This document shows positions 31,802 to 42,430 of a stretch of 64,000 nucleotides of DNA, in pieces. Position numbers and translations under genes: made by a program. This DNA comes from Sepioteuthis lessoniana (taxonomy: Eukaryota; Mollusca; Cephalopoda; Myopsida; Loliginidae), in the NCBI GenBank assembly GCA_963585895.1, contig OY757904.1, forward strand, positions 61,459,702 to 61,523,701, given 5' to 3'. Under the pieces are notes generated by a model. It ran no database searches and was not told the DNA's origin. It saw only the letters and a program-made list of their open reading frames with translations. Numbering within the stretch: the stretch's first letter is position 1; each line of letters begins with the position of its first letter.

Positions 31802-31961
31802 AGAAAAATTTAATTTTGAAATATGAATATAGTAAAAATCAAGGATATAGTGGAACAATCCAGGGAATAGAGTAATGCTCTTCCCTACACCGTGGTGTAG
31901 TAGCTATCGTAAAGGGAGCCTTCGGGTCACCCTCGACTATGATCGCCAACTTTACTAAATT
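31758..31961 (+). mobile_element. (TA)n run then 5'-truncated SINE-C
   Basis: TA run 31758-31800. SINE-C 3' half at about 31846-31961: TGGAACAATCCAGGGAATAG, CTACACCGTGGTGTAGTAGC, GTCACCCTCGACTATGATC, GCCAACTTTACTAAAT. Confidence 0.8.
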
Positions 31962-32279
31962 TACTTTATATTCAGAAGAATCGAGACTATTTCAAGATGG
32001 AGGTACATGAAAAATTCGGAATAAAGAATGGAATCAGATTTGCATTACAGAAAATTATAAGTTAAGAAGAATACAAATAAAATTTAATTGCAGAGGTTAA
32101 AATGTATTAAACTTTTAATTATACAGGTTGTGATAGGTAAATTTTGCCATTTTAAATTATTCATCACACGCATGCATTTTATTTGTTTCCAGTTTTTTCT
32201 TCTTTGCGGGAAATTAGAGTCATTTCGACACTGACTGTAAATAAAGCATAACTATATCAAATTGCACTCTTCCAGGAAT

Positions 32280-32825
32280 TTGAAAACGGCATGCTGTTTT
32301 GTTGGCATCTATTCGAATACAAAAATTTCCGAGTGTTTGGATGTCAGTGTGTGGACAGACCCTTATTATTATTGATGAAAACCAAATACCTAGTCCACAT
32401 CATGGTGTTTGGGGTTGTCAGCAGCGAACGTAATGTTATGACTCCATTCATCTTCCCACATGGCATCAGACTCAACAAGGAGGCATATATCAAATGTTTG
32501 GATCGAAGTAGTGGCAGTTGGAAGACAGTAGTTTGACAGTTAGACTCTGTGTGACAGAAAGTTTCTACGATCACATTATTCCGACAATCTGGCCGCCTAA
32601 TTCCTAAGATTGCTATCCCTTTGATTATCATGTGTGAGACACAGTTGGGTAAGAAACCAACAAAACTCGGTTCCAAGTCAAAGATAAACTGAAGGCAAGG
32701 ATATCGACAGAATTTACTAATTAAAACAAGGCAATCGCCAGAAAGGCTTGCAGGAGATTCCGAAGTCGTCTGGATGCCGTGATTGAAGCCAATAGTGATT
32801 TCTTTGAATACGTTAGTATTTAAGA
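32280..32825 (+). pseudogene. second mariner-superfamily transposase relic
   Basis: Starts in the part after the first catalytic Asp: VHIMVFGVVSSERNVMTPF, IFPHGIRLNKEAYIKCLD (32395-32508). A deletion removes the second-Asp region (only a stop-rich DSV/QK fragment remains). In another frame DHIIPTIWPPNS, then PFDYHV (third-Asp region, near 32615-32630) and KACRRFRSRLDAVIEANSDFF (32735-32812). Stops throughout. A different lineage from the 3.6-kb relic: its motifs (FIFPHG, IWPPNS) fit the family with wider Asp spacing. Confidence 0.82.
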
Positions 32826-32924
32826 TATTTTCATGTAATTTTAGATCATATATCTGATAAATTTAGATGTCAGCGTTATTTTCTTTTATTTTTGCGTAAT
32901 TTTGACGAGAGTTTGCCCATCGCA

Positions 32925-32928
<4 letters not shown>

Positions 32929-32974
<46 letters not shown>

Positions 32975-33063
32975 GGTAGCGCTATCGGTCAGAATTCAAA
33001 CCAGCTTTACCCTGTTTAAAAATTGATCTTGTGTTCCATCTTGCCTGTATAGATTAATAAATG
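32929..33063 (+). mobile_element. (TA)n run and SINE-B tail fragment
   Basis: TA run 32929-32971. Then 32997-33063 carries CCTGTTTAAAAATTGATCTTG and TCCATCTTGCCTG, a 3' SINE-B tail only. Confidence 0.7.
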
Positions 33064-33423
33064 CTATTATAAGAGGAAATGACGCAAGTGCCTTCGTATT
33101 CAATACATGTTACCTTTTCAAAAGCAAATTTCCTGAAATTTGTATAATCCTATAATCGCGTGGTTGTGTAAATTTTACGTACACACAATGGAAGAAGAAC
33201 GGAATGCCCCGAAATCTAGTGACTTCTGAAAAGGTATTACTCTCGGCCAGCTCTTGTTCAAAAGAAGATTTTTAGAGTGAAAAGTCCTTCACAACAGTCA
33301 CGAGTATTCTCGCTCACGTGAGCACACAACACTGTTGGATTAGCGATTATTGCTTTGCTCACGGCGTCCGAAATAAGTCCAATTCACTGATAGGACGACC
33401 TTCGAAGACATGCAGAGATGAGC

Positions 33424-33424
<1 letters not shown>
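33064..33424. other. unassigned DNA
   Basis: No recognisable gene or repeat. Confidence 0.4.
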
Positions 33425-33460
<36 letters not shown>

Positions 33461-34300
33461 GTCGTACTGGTAGCACGGATATCCCTGACCCTCTCTCGCC
33501 ACTTTTCCCTATCGTTCATCGCCTCAGGCAGGTCTTCTGGACAACATCCCGTATCCTCACATAGCTGCTGAATGTATGTTCGTGCTGGTCGTCCTGTTTT
33601 TACACGGCCATGTGTGGGGGTCCATAAGAGTACATCACTTATGAGCTCATCCCTGCTTCTCCAGCAGTGTCCTGCATGTCTGGTTCGTCTAACTTGAATA
33701 GTTTTCGTGATAGGAGGCAGGTGGCCGTACAGTTGGTGTCTTGTGGCGTGTTGCCGCCAGGACTTGTTCAAGATTGCTCGCAGCATTCTTGTGTAATTGC
33801 CGTCTAGCTTCTTCTCCAGCCGTTTTGTTAGAGTCCGTGTAGTGCAGCCATATAGCAGTATCGATGCAACCGCTGCCTGGAAGAAACTGCGTTTCATTTT
33901 ATCGGTTAGGTCTGATTTCCATATAAAAGATTGCCTATTGATAGCTGTCCATGCTTTCGTTAACCTCGTGTCGATGTCCTTTTCGGTTGATACGACGCTG
34001 CTTCCTAGGTAAGTGAATTTGTCTACTAGTTTAAGAGGGGTTCCGTCTAGAGTGGAGATGTCACCCGTTTGATTATAGCACATATATTCCGTTTTGTGTG
34101 CATTGACATAGAGGCCTATGCCTGCGGCTGCTCGTTCCAACCTATGCAGTAGTTTTTCGGCTTGGTTGGGTGTATTTGCCAGTATCGCTATGTCATCGGC
34201 GTAGTCGGCGTCGGTAATTGTTTTTGCGGGGTACTTTCTGCTTCTTTTCTTTGTCAGCTCGAAGCCGTTCTCTCTGATTTTTTTTCTGAGCGAAAAGACG
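33425..34300 (-). pseudogene. RTE-like LINE, best preserved copy (RT C-terminal half)
   Basis: The 3' end is (ATG)n, seen on the plus strand as CAT repeats at 33427-33462. The minus-strand frame is open from about 34293 to 33457 without a stop. The catalytic box reads ADYADDIAIL (YADD codons at 34192-34203), then VNAHKTEYMCYNQTGDIST, LVDKFTYLGSSVVSTEKDID, LDGNYTRMLRAILNKSW, RRTRHAGHCWRSRDELISDV and REKWRERVRDIR at the end. The Met at 34140 is not the start. The copy is 5'-truncated near 34300, so it lacks the endonuclease and most of the RT. Confidence 0.9.
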
Positions 34301-35467
34301 TCTTATAAGTAAAGAAGTAATCGATTGTAAGTTCCTGGTTATAATACTGAGTTGCTTACTCTATGGAGGCTTTATTTCTCAAGATCTGGGGGAGGATTCA
34401 GTTTCCCATTTGCTGCCATTACTTCCAAATTCAATAAGACCCAGATTGAAAGTATCTGTTAAATACCATCTCTATTGTAAAACAATTAGTATTATAAACC
34501 AATAGGTATAACCATATAACTACATGCAAATTATTTATTTTACGATTAGTAATGCAAAATAGACAATTAGAAAACACTGTGAAAATGAAGTCTAATTTGG
34601 CAAAATATTCCATTGTCAGCTTTATATTTTCCACCATCATGGGAATTCTCAAATTCCGCTTTGGCAGTAAGTTAACATTGCATACTGTTTGCAGTTATTA
34701 TGAAATAGATTTTTAAGTAGCATTTTCTTAAACTGAAATTTCTTTCTGGAAAATACAGAACGATTAGATGCCAAAAATTACAAAATGCAGCAACGAAAAG
34801 GTTTATATGACTGAAGATGAATCTGTCTGCAATGTAATAAGAGGAATAGTGAAGATGAGGGGCAGTAATGCTTCATCACAATTGGGTTAGAAGTCAATAT
34901 ATGGAAAATATATTTTCCGAAAAGAAATTTCATTTTCAAAAGAAAGCTATATGAATGACAAAGACATTAAAAAAAAGAGGGAAATGCAATGCAAAGTAAA
35001 ATTAACAGATTTGACCACATTGATAAATTTAATAAAACTTATCAATGATCAAGTCCCAGAACTGTTGGTTTGTGTTATCCATTAAATAAACCAAATCAAC
35101 ATTGACATATTTTTGCAGGCAGAATAACATTTTTGTTGCCAACGATACAGTCAGAGGAACATTTAAGGCATTTTCCTATTGGTTGCTTGTTAACCAATTC
35201 AATATAAATGTTAAGAAAATAATTTGCCCACTCTATAAAGATTAACAAAAAATATCTGTCGGCGAAAAGGTTAAGAATACTTAAAAGGCTCATCAAAGTT
35301 AAAAAGAATCGAAACATGAATTAAATGCAATGCAAAATAAAATCATCAGATATAACCACGATGATAAATTTGATAAAATGAACAATAAATGAACAATAAA
35401 TGAAATATTAATTTTCTTTTTCAAAATATTCAAGTATGCAAATATTATTCGTCTGATAAATTTTCAG
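34301..35467. other. unassigned AT-rich DNA
   Basis: No gene recognised. A loose repeat (AGATTTGACCACATTGATAAATT near 35008 and AGATATAACCACGATGATAAATT near 35348) suggests an old ~340-bp duplication. Confidence 0.4.
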
Positions 35468-35622
35468 TCTTCCCTACTATTTATCCATAATAGTAAGGAG
35501 TATGGTTGGATTCACAACAAGGGTATTAGCATAATGTAAAATGCAATGAACCTCGCCCAGAATTTGAAATCGGGTCGCTGTGTTCATTCCTTACAACGGT
35601 AACCATAAGACCACGAGCGTTT
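35468..35622 (-). mobile_element. SINE-B, 5' half
   Basis: Reversed: CCCTACTATTTATCCATAA, GGATTCACAACAAGGGTATT, ATGTAAAATGCAATGAACC, GTCGCTGTGTTCATTCCTTAC, CATAAGACCACGAGCG. The 3' tail is absent. Confidence 0.78.
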
Positions 35623-36339
35623 GTGTTTCATACTAGATTCCATTTTCTTTTTCATTTTTTCCACCAGAAAAATTTACTGATTCAGTTTCTATTCTTTTTT
35701 GACCAAATCTGGTATAAAATATTATTCACTTGAAATTTAAGAATTTTCGAAATCAAACGCATCCCACAGGTGGATGATGAAAAGCAGTAAATATAAATGG
35801 CTTTCCAGATCCCAGACGATTCCGTTCCCATCCTGAGATAAAAAAAAAAAAATCAAACAAAAACGAAGACGTTTACGCAAGACCATGACTCATGCATAAC
35901 AACCAAAAGTTTTTTTTTTCTTAACTCTCTTTCGAAAAGAACTAATTGTAATATGACTCACGAGACCTTGGAAATATAGATATTTATGATCGTGGAGTCA
36001 ATGTATTTAAGAATATGAAATACAGATGCCATAAAAGGTAACTCGACAATTCATGATTTTCACTCAAAATTCCAATTGACAAATTTACTCTAATCTATTT
36101 AAAATGTTTTGATTTTTTTTGTGTGTACATGATTCCGTAACATAGCAAAAATGGTGCACCGTATGAGATGATTGATTGACTGATTTTAACATGTCAACCC
36201 TATAATGGTTATATCATGCCTTGATGTTAAAGAATTGCCTTCATTGTATGTAAATATCTATATTCTTTAATGTAGTTGCTTCTTAAGTATTTTTGTTTTG
36301 TTTTTGCACACCTTCCTATCGTAGAAAAATAATTTTAAA
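35623..36339. other. unassigned AT-rich DNA
   Basis: No recognised features; poly-A patch near 35840 and poly-T near 35912-35920. Confidence 0.4.
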
Positions 36340-37008
36340 ACAGCTCTATTAAACGCAGTTTCTTCCAGGCAGCGGTCGTATCGATACTGCTATATGGATG
36401 CACTACTTGGACGCTAACTAAACGGCTGAAGAAGAAGCTGGACGGCAATTACACAAGAATGATGCGAGCTATATTGAACAAGTCCTGGCGGCAACACACC
36501 ACAAGGCACCAACTATACGGCCACCTGCCTCCCATCACGAAAACTATCCAAGTTAGACGAACCAGACACGCAGGACACTACTGGAGAAGCAAGGACGAGC
36601 TCATAAGTGACGTACTCCTATGGACCCCCGCATATGGCCAAGCAAAACAGGACGACCAGATCGAACATACATACAGCAGCTCTGTAAGTATACGGGATAT
36701 AGCCCTGAAGACCTGCCTGAGGCGATGAACAATAGGGAGAAGTGGCGAGAGAGGGTCAGGGATATCCGTGCTAGCGGCACGACATGATGATGATGATGAT
36801 GATGATGATTTGACCCTAATTGGCACTATCACTCTGAGTTATGGCAATGAAATGATACTTCAATCTCCTCAGATCTCCAGGACTGGATCGCCACCATCTG
36901 ATGCAGTTTAGTGTCTTCCCAAAACACTCTCCCTTTTCTGGATAGATCTCCCCCTTCTGCAGAGGATACAGTCGGCATATTCTGAGCCCCACCCACAGAG
37001 CGAGAGAT
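36340..37008. mobile_element. K module D interrupted by an RTE-like LINE
   Basis: Left stub AAAACAGCTCTATT (36340-36353) is the start of module D (normally AACAGTTCTATTTGACCC). After the LINE, D resumes at about 36807 with TTTGACCCTAATTGGC, CTCAGATCTCCAGGACTGG, GATACAGTCGGCATATTCTG. The stub plus resumption shows the insertion point. Confidence 0.75.
36355..36806 (+). pseudogene. RTE-like LINE relic with (GAT)n tail
   Basis: Short 3' piece: AVVSILLYGCTTWTLTKRLK-type text (near 36370-36430), LDGNYTRMMRAILNKSW, RRTRHAGHYWRSKDELISDV, then a shift into EDLPEAMNNREKWRERVRDI and an ATG/GAT repeat at 36784-36806. One or two indels only. Confidence 0.88.
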
Positions 37009-37149
37009 TGTAAATGGTGTAATCACATTAGAAAATAAAGCAAACTTCTGATGCAGTTGGTAACATGATGTGATCACCGGTCGTATTTCATCTCAATTGT
37101 TATCATCTTCAAAAAGAGAAAAACTATTAAAAGCTAATTACTGATGGTA
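37009..37149. other. unassigned DNA
   Basis: Short gap, nothing recognised. Confidence 0.4.
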
Positions 37150-37440
37150 ATATAGTGAGTAGGAGATGCACTTAGAGTAATGAGTATAGTAGTAGGAAAT
37201 GGAATCGACGATCACAGTTCAAACCCTGAACAAAGCTCTTTACATTTCACTTCGCTCAAACATACTTGAGAAAGACATGAGTCCATCAGTTCTCTCTTAG
37301 CTATGGATAGATATTAGGAAAGGCTTGGTTCTTCAGCCTTGGTTAGGGCTCAGTCTAGATGAAGGAAGATTTGAATTTGAATTTAAAAATTGAGCTTATG
37401 TTACATCCTGTTGGTGGGTGAAAGATTGGGTAAATAAAAA
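37150..37440 (+). mobile_element. SINE-B copy, diverged
   Basis: GTAGTAGGAAATGGAATCGACG head, ATCACAGTTCAAACCCTG B-box region, TTTACATTTCACTTCGCTC, TAGCTATGGATAGATATTAGG, CTTCAGCCTTGGTTAGGGC, TTAAAAATTGAGCTTATG, AAAGATTGGGTAAATAAA. Confidence 0.82.
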
Positions 37441-38227
37441 CCAGGTGAGTTGAAATGCACACGTTGTATTTAAACAATTTCTGTACCTGACTTGTTGACT
37501 TAGGTGTTTTGGTAATTGTGTCAGGTGATTGGAATAAGAACAAAAAAAGGAAGGTTTAATGAAATTATCGATATTCATTCGTTGAAGAAGACAAGGTTTT
37601 CCCGTGAGTTTAAGAATTATAAAAACAGGTAAATATTATTTGAGTATCGGGGCTTAAACCTCTTTCTGAGCCACCATATAAACTTATCATCCTTCTTCTA
37701 ATGACAACTGAATTTCTTTAATCTATTATCAGAGCCAATCTGAACACTTTAATATCCAAATTAAAGAGGGAATATACAAAACATAAAATATTGTCCATCT
37801 CTTTTCGTTATTTGGACAGGTATAACAGTTGACGACTTTTGGAGCCTGACCGGGATCAAGTGTCAGCAATACCCTGTAAAATTGTAAGCAAGTAGTCGCT
37901 ATGTGCAAGTAGATAAGTTTGTAAAAAAAAGCTGGAAGAGAGAGGAATTGACAAATCTCGTCCGATTGTATATGTGTACTAGCATATGCTTGAACTAACA
38001 ACTCGGACTGAAAACAACAATTAGCTAAAAGTTACCGAAATTACGGAGGCAGGCAGGGCGGTGCTTATCATGCAAAGTTGAAGTAGGGGTGCAGTTTTCT
38101 GTGAACCCCAATAAAAGAACTTGGGTTTTTCGATTATCTCTAGCTAGCAACCCGAGCGAGACAAGTAAAGAGTGGGCGGAGATCAACTAAAAGATGTAAC
38201 AAGAACTGTTTCCTAAAGGAAAAGGAA
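37441..38227. other. unassigned DNA
   Basis: No gene recognised. 38035-38225 is GC-richer and includes AATAAAAGAACTTGGG, which could be the end of an LTR or LINE, but no second copy is seen. Confidence 0.35.
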
Positions 38228-38572
38228 CAATGGCAGACTTGGGGCCTTTAATTAGGCACCTATTTTCGACTAGGCTACCTTCGGGTGGGCGAGCTGCATT
38301 TTTGTCTCCTTTGTCCCCCTTGTACGGCACTAGACCATGTGTCTAGTTTAAGCCGCAAACTGGAATACGTGCCCGGACCCACATTTGGGTTCGTGAAACT
38401 GCTTGCGTCATCAGGCTCACATTGCACTAAGTGAGCCGATGAGCAGCACAGACAAGCAGGGTTCGAGTCTCGGCTCGTTCCCGACCTCCCCTCCCCTTTA
38501 TCCCCACTTTAATCGGCCTTCGGGCTTTTGACCTTGTGTCAAGTCGTGTCTGGTGGGAGGCAGCGACAAATA
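38228..38572 (+). mobile_element. family F element, copy 1
   Basis: About 345 bp, matched by 49575-49950 on the minus strand. Shared blocks: TTCGGGTGGGCGAGCTGCA, GGCACTAGACCATGTGTCTAG, ACGTGCCCGGACCCACATTTG, GGTTCGTGAAACTGC, B-box-like GGGTTCGAGTCTCGGCTCG, TAATCGGCCTTCGGGCTTTTG, TGGGAGGCAGCGACAAATA. The B-box-like motif is internal, about 210 bases from the left end. Confidence 0.8.
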
Positions 38573-39342
38573 CTAGAACTGTTTCCTATTAGGACGAAGA
38601 ATATGTACCATAAATTGTATACATTATTCCTTTCCAGATACTTCCAAAAACTGAACGGAAAGAAGGAAATAACGGAGGGTTGACATTTTAGGAGAGTTGC
38701 GTTTTTGAGCCCCCACTCCGAGATTATCAACCATCATCAACATAGAAGTATAATGCCGTATAACACAAAGTAATTCCTCTGATCATTTAATTATAATTCA
38801 GATTGTGTCAAAAGGATTAGATTCGATATCGAGACTTATGGCCGCAGAGTAGTGCTACAAAATAACTTTTTTACGGTCTTGTGCCAGACTATACGTAGTT
38901 AGTTTTTGGTTGGGACATACACGAAAAAGTTTCCCGTGCACGAACACCACATGAAAGTAGTTATTGTCAATAATGTTAAATAAAATATCTCACGCAGGTT
39001 ATCATGACAAATATTATAACAAACATTGTCGAAAAGGCAAACGCTGCCTTCAGCTAAATGTGCACACTCAAATAATGCTAATTTGCAACATTTGTCGTTG
39101 GATTTTCTCGAAGCTCACTGTATGATAAGAAGGGAATACTTCTTTTACCAGGACGCTTTGCAGAATGGAACTCACGAAGAATAGTGCCAATTAGGGTCAA
39201 ACAGACCTCCTCCAAGGTCTGATACAGCAGTGTATTTTTTCAAAGGTTTTGCTGATATATACGGTCGTAAATAGGTTGAATCTGCTTAAATAAGAGAGCA
39301 AGTATATATATTTTTACTTTTTTGTATCTATCTGAAAACGTA

Positions 39343-39376
<34 letters not shown>

Positions 39377-39598
39377 CGTCTTTTGCTAAGCTTAAATGAA
39401 TTTTGCTCAAGGTCAGAAATACTGTACACCCAGTAAAAATCAAACATTAAAAAAATGGATATTCTCGTAAACCTCACGAACCACGGAATCACAATAGGTG
39501 CCATAAAAAGTTCAAATTAGATTTGACACAATATGGGGCATTTAGTAAGGATTGAATTCACGATTCAATTGTGATTGATTTATGAAACTGACTTGCTA
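38573..39598. other. unassigned DNA with (CTAT)n
   Basis: (CTAT)n at 39343-39376. Otherwise no gene or known repeat. Confidence 0.5.
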
Positions 39599-39915
39599 AC
39601 TATTTTACCTGGGTGTCCTCGTGGTGTAATGGTTAAAGCGATGAACTGCGGAATCGTAGTACGCGAGTTCGTACTCTAGTCGCGCTATTACGTTCACTTT
39701 CGGGCAAATACCCTTGGGAAAGGTATGAACCCCCTTATTCTCCCTCCAGCTATGGGTAAATAGTAGGACGGACAAGGTTCTTCAGCCTTGGTGAGACAAC
39801 TAGTCTAGGAGAAGGAAAACTCTGAATTCAAACCTGTTAAACTCCGCTTAAAAATTGACCTTGTGTCATATCCTGCCCGAGCGGAGGGGTTGGTAAATAG
39901 TACTATTTTACCTGG
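39599..39915 (+). mobile_element. SINE-A/SINE-B chimera with 14-bp TSD
   Basis: SINE at 39613-39901. The head is SINE-A (TCCTCGTGGTGTAATGGTTA, GTACGCGAGTTCGTACTC, TTACGTTCACTTTCGGGC). After the shared core (CCTTGGGAAAGGTATGAACC, CTATGGGTAAATAGTAGG) the tail is SINE-B (CTTCAGCCTTGGTGAGAC, CTCCGCTTAAAAATTGACC, TCATATCCTGCCCGAGCGG). Flanked by ACTATTTTACCTGG at 39599-39612 and 39902-39915, so the chimera moved as one unit. Confidence 0.92.
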
Positions 39916-40914
39916 ACGATAAGCGGATATATATTCATTTTAGTGGGTAATATTTATTTATCCAATCCCTCTATCTTGAGCAGGAGGTGACGCAAGGCAA
40001 GATTTTAAATGAAATAAAGTTTGTTTGAATTCCGTGTTTTTTTTTTCTTTCTCATAGAACGGTTGCGTAATCGAGACAAACTTCCCAGTCGGCCCTATTT
40101 ACCGATAGCCGAAGGGAGAACAGGTAGGTTCGTGCCTTTCTCTCAGGTATGACGAGGACTGGAATCTAGATTTTGAACACGGATCACAGATTCGATTTCC
40201 AAACCTATAAAACGTTACACAAAGCCTTCAAGTTAGTGAGAAATAAAACATTAAGGGACCTGGTAAGGAATTGTGTTGGCAAATTATAGTTTTTACAATA
40301 GATCTTTATCTTCATGCTGCATTGATGTACATGTAATATCTGAAAAACTCTCATCAAATCAATAAAGGGTAAATGCTATATGATAATGATTTATAATTGA
40401 GACAAGTGCAATGGCTGTCATTTGCAATATGTCATGTAAAAAAGACACCCTTTGAGCTAAAGACATCAAATCAATGTTTTTTTAATTGTTATTATATCAG
40501 CTTCTATGACATGCAATCTTTTTTTAGTTTCTTGTCGCTGTAATAAATCATTATCATATTACAGGGTCGCATTTATTTTGAGACCGTTGTGAGTGATTTT
40601 GTCTCCAAATAAATAGTAAAACAAAATATTTTTTCCTCTCTTGTCCAAGACATTATGATCCAGGATAATTGGTTGTTATAGTATACTATTTTCCTATCTT
40701 AAGCCAAAAAGAACACAATATTATTATTACTAGAGTTATTAGCAGTCAAATGGGTCCTATGTATATTGAGAGACCCTATTGAATGATAGTTTAAGCATGG
40801 ATTAAAAATTGTAGAATGGTTTAGTGAGCTGAGTTTGCATTTTGTAGGTAAGAGATTGTCATGGATAATAAACCAAAGTAAAATGTTTCTGGGAGGTATG
40901 GATTTTATTTAAGT
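39916..40914. other. unassigned AT-rich DNA
   Basis: No recognised gene or repeat family. Confidence 0.4.
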
Positions 40915-40979
40915 GACTGGTTAGTTGGTTGTCGTTTGATGGCATATCAATCCTTGTGGGTTAATTAATGCCAAATTTT

Positions 40980-40983
<4 letters not shown>

Positions 40984-41036
<53 letters not shown>
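40984..41036. repeat. (TA)n microsatellite
   Basis: Pure TA run. Confidence 0.98.
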
Positions 41037-41040
<4 letters not shown>

Positions 41041-41112
41041 TTAATGGGCCCGCAAATAAATTTTAACTTGAATGTGGTACTTTAGGTTTTTATTTCATAT
41101 AATTATACATTA

Positions 41113-41206
41113 CACATGTTTCGAACTTCGTGGACCTCTTCAGGTGGAAATATATCTATGACTTCCCATTTCTTCCTGAAGAGGACCATAAAGTCTAAAA
41201 CATGTG
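41113..41206. repeat. imperfect inverted repeat, 32-bp arms
   Basis: Arms 41113-41144 and 41175-41206 (CACATGTTT...CCTCTTCAGG against CCTGAAGAGG...AACATGTG). About 26 of 32 positions pair. Each arm, read in the CCTGAAGA sense, resembles the core CTGAAGA-hairpin-GAAAC. Confidence 0.8.
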
Positions 41207-41274
41207 TGGAGCACTCAAATTCATTCATGAGCCTATTCATCTGAAAATATTTACTTTTACCTCATTAGACCAAC

Positions 41275-41357
<83 letters not shown>

Positions 41358-41358
41358 A
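41275..41358. repeat. compound (TA)n(TG)n(TA)n(TG)n microsatellite
   Basis: Two successive TA-then-TG blocks of similar length, i.e. a duplicated compound microsatellite. Confidence 0.95.
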
Positions 41359-41666
41359 GATATGTATAGTTTATATATATGAATTGTAATACCAAATTTA
41401 TATGTATATAATTTGTGATAGCGAATAGTTTGTAGGTCGTAATGAGGCAGGGCTGATTTGTTTGCACACAGTTAAATGTTTCTAAGTATTGATTTTTAGC
41501 ATTTATAATTCTATTTAATATAATTCATTTCTTTGTACACAGTTAAATAGTTTTAAATATTGCTCTCTAACACTAAAAAATATATTTAATATTAATTAAT
41601 ACTCAATAAGTTACACACAGTTAATCAATTCCAAGTATTGCTATTTAACATTAGTGTTGTATAACT

Positions 41667-42170
41667 GTGATACATATACAATACAAATGCAGACGGACTC
41701 TGTTGTTTCAGATACGAACAGGTTTATGAACTTCTGGTTTTGGTTCATGGCGACCCGAAGAGAGAGACACAATTATTAAAAGACTTTGCTAACCATAGTA
41801 TGCTGACTTCACCCTCACGCGCAGTGCATCTTGTGAATTTTAAGATCTCTGTCGGTAGAGATCCGAAAAATCCAACTACATCTTTCAACGGTCAAAATCC
41901 AACTCCCCACAGCCGAATACCTAACTCTCGCCTTAATGTTCCAATCTCAACTAACGTCTTTTTCAAAATCCTCAAATTATCAGAACCACCACTTCCGAGC
42001 ATGACGTCACCCACACTTCAGCCCCATTTCCTTTCTGGGGGTTTGTTATGACAAACGGTGATTGCCATATCCTTTGTGCGCGAGCTTAAAACTGCACCCA
42101 ATGACGATGCACCTGGACTCTTAACCCGAATAGTTCAAAACCCTACCAAACTGAATTATAAAATATAATT
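41667..42170 (-). mobile_element. solo LTR, family G, copy 3, diverged
   Basis: Aligns by eye with the other two G copies read on the minus strand: GATACGAACAGG near the 3' side, GAAGAGAGAGACACAATT, the CRE-like TGACGTCA at 42002-42009 followed by CCCACACTTC, TTTCCTTTCTGGGGG, and GCACCTGGACTC. Ends are blurred. This explains the otherwise puzzling 103-residue frame at 41740-42051. Confidence 0.65.
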
Positions 42171-42430
42171 AACGAAAAAGGATCAATATAAAAAATCATT
42201 CCTTAATAATATAACATGAGTGACTCTATTTATCAAGTATTCTTATATAATATAAATAATTCGTAAACGGATGTATTGTTTTAAATAATTAATAATAACA
42301 ATTCTTAGTAAATTATAGAACACTTCTGTTTGACCCATACATGTAACCCTAACAAGAACAACCAATCCAAGTCAGAGTAAACCTTGCAGTAATGGCCATG
42401 AAGGGGAACTTCTTTTTCCTTAAAGCTCTA

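Larger units (their letters stand above)
40915..42430 (-). mobile_element. composite element K, copy 5, heavily interrupted
   Basis: Left: GGTTAGTTGGTTGTCG and GATGGCATATCAATCC (reversed tail), a TA run, an inverted-repeat insert (41113-41206), compound TA/TG runs, K minisatellite (41470-41660), solo LTR G copy 3, more minisatellite-like DNA, and a D fragment at 42320-42430 (TTTGACCCATACATG, GCCATGAAGGGGAAC). Joining these pieces as one K copy is an inference from order and orientation. Confidence 0.55.

Noticed and set aside
41740-42051. 103-residue frame as a gene
   Set aside because: Lies inside a diverged copy of LTR G.
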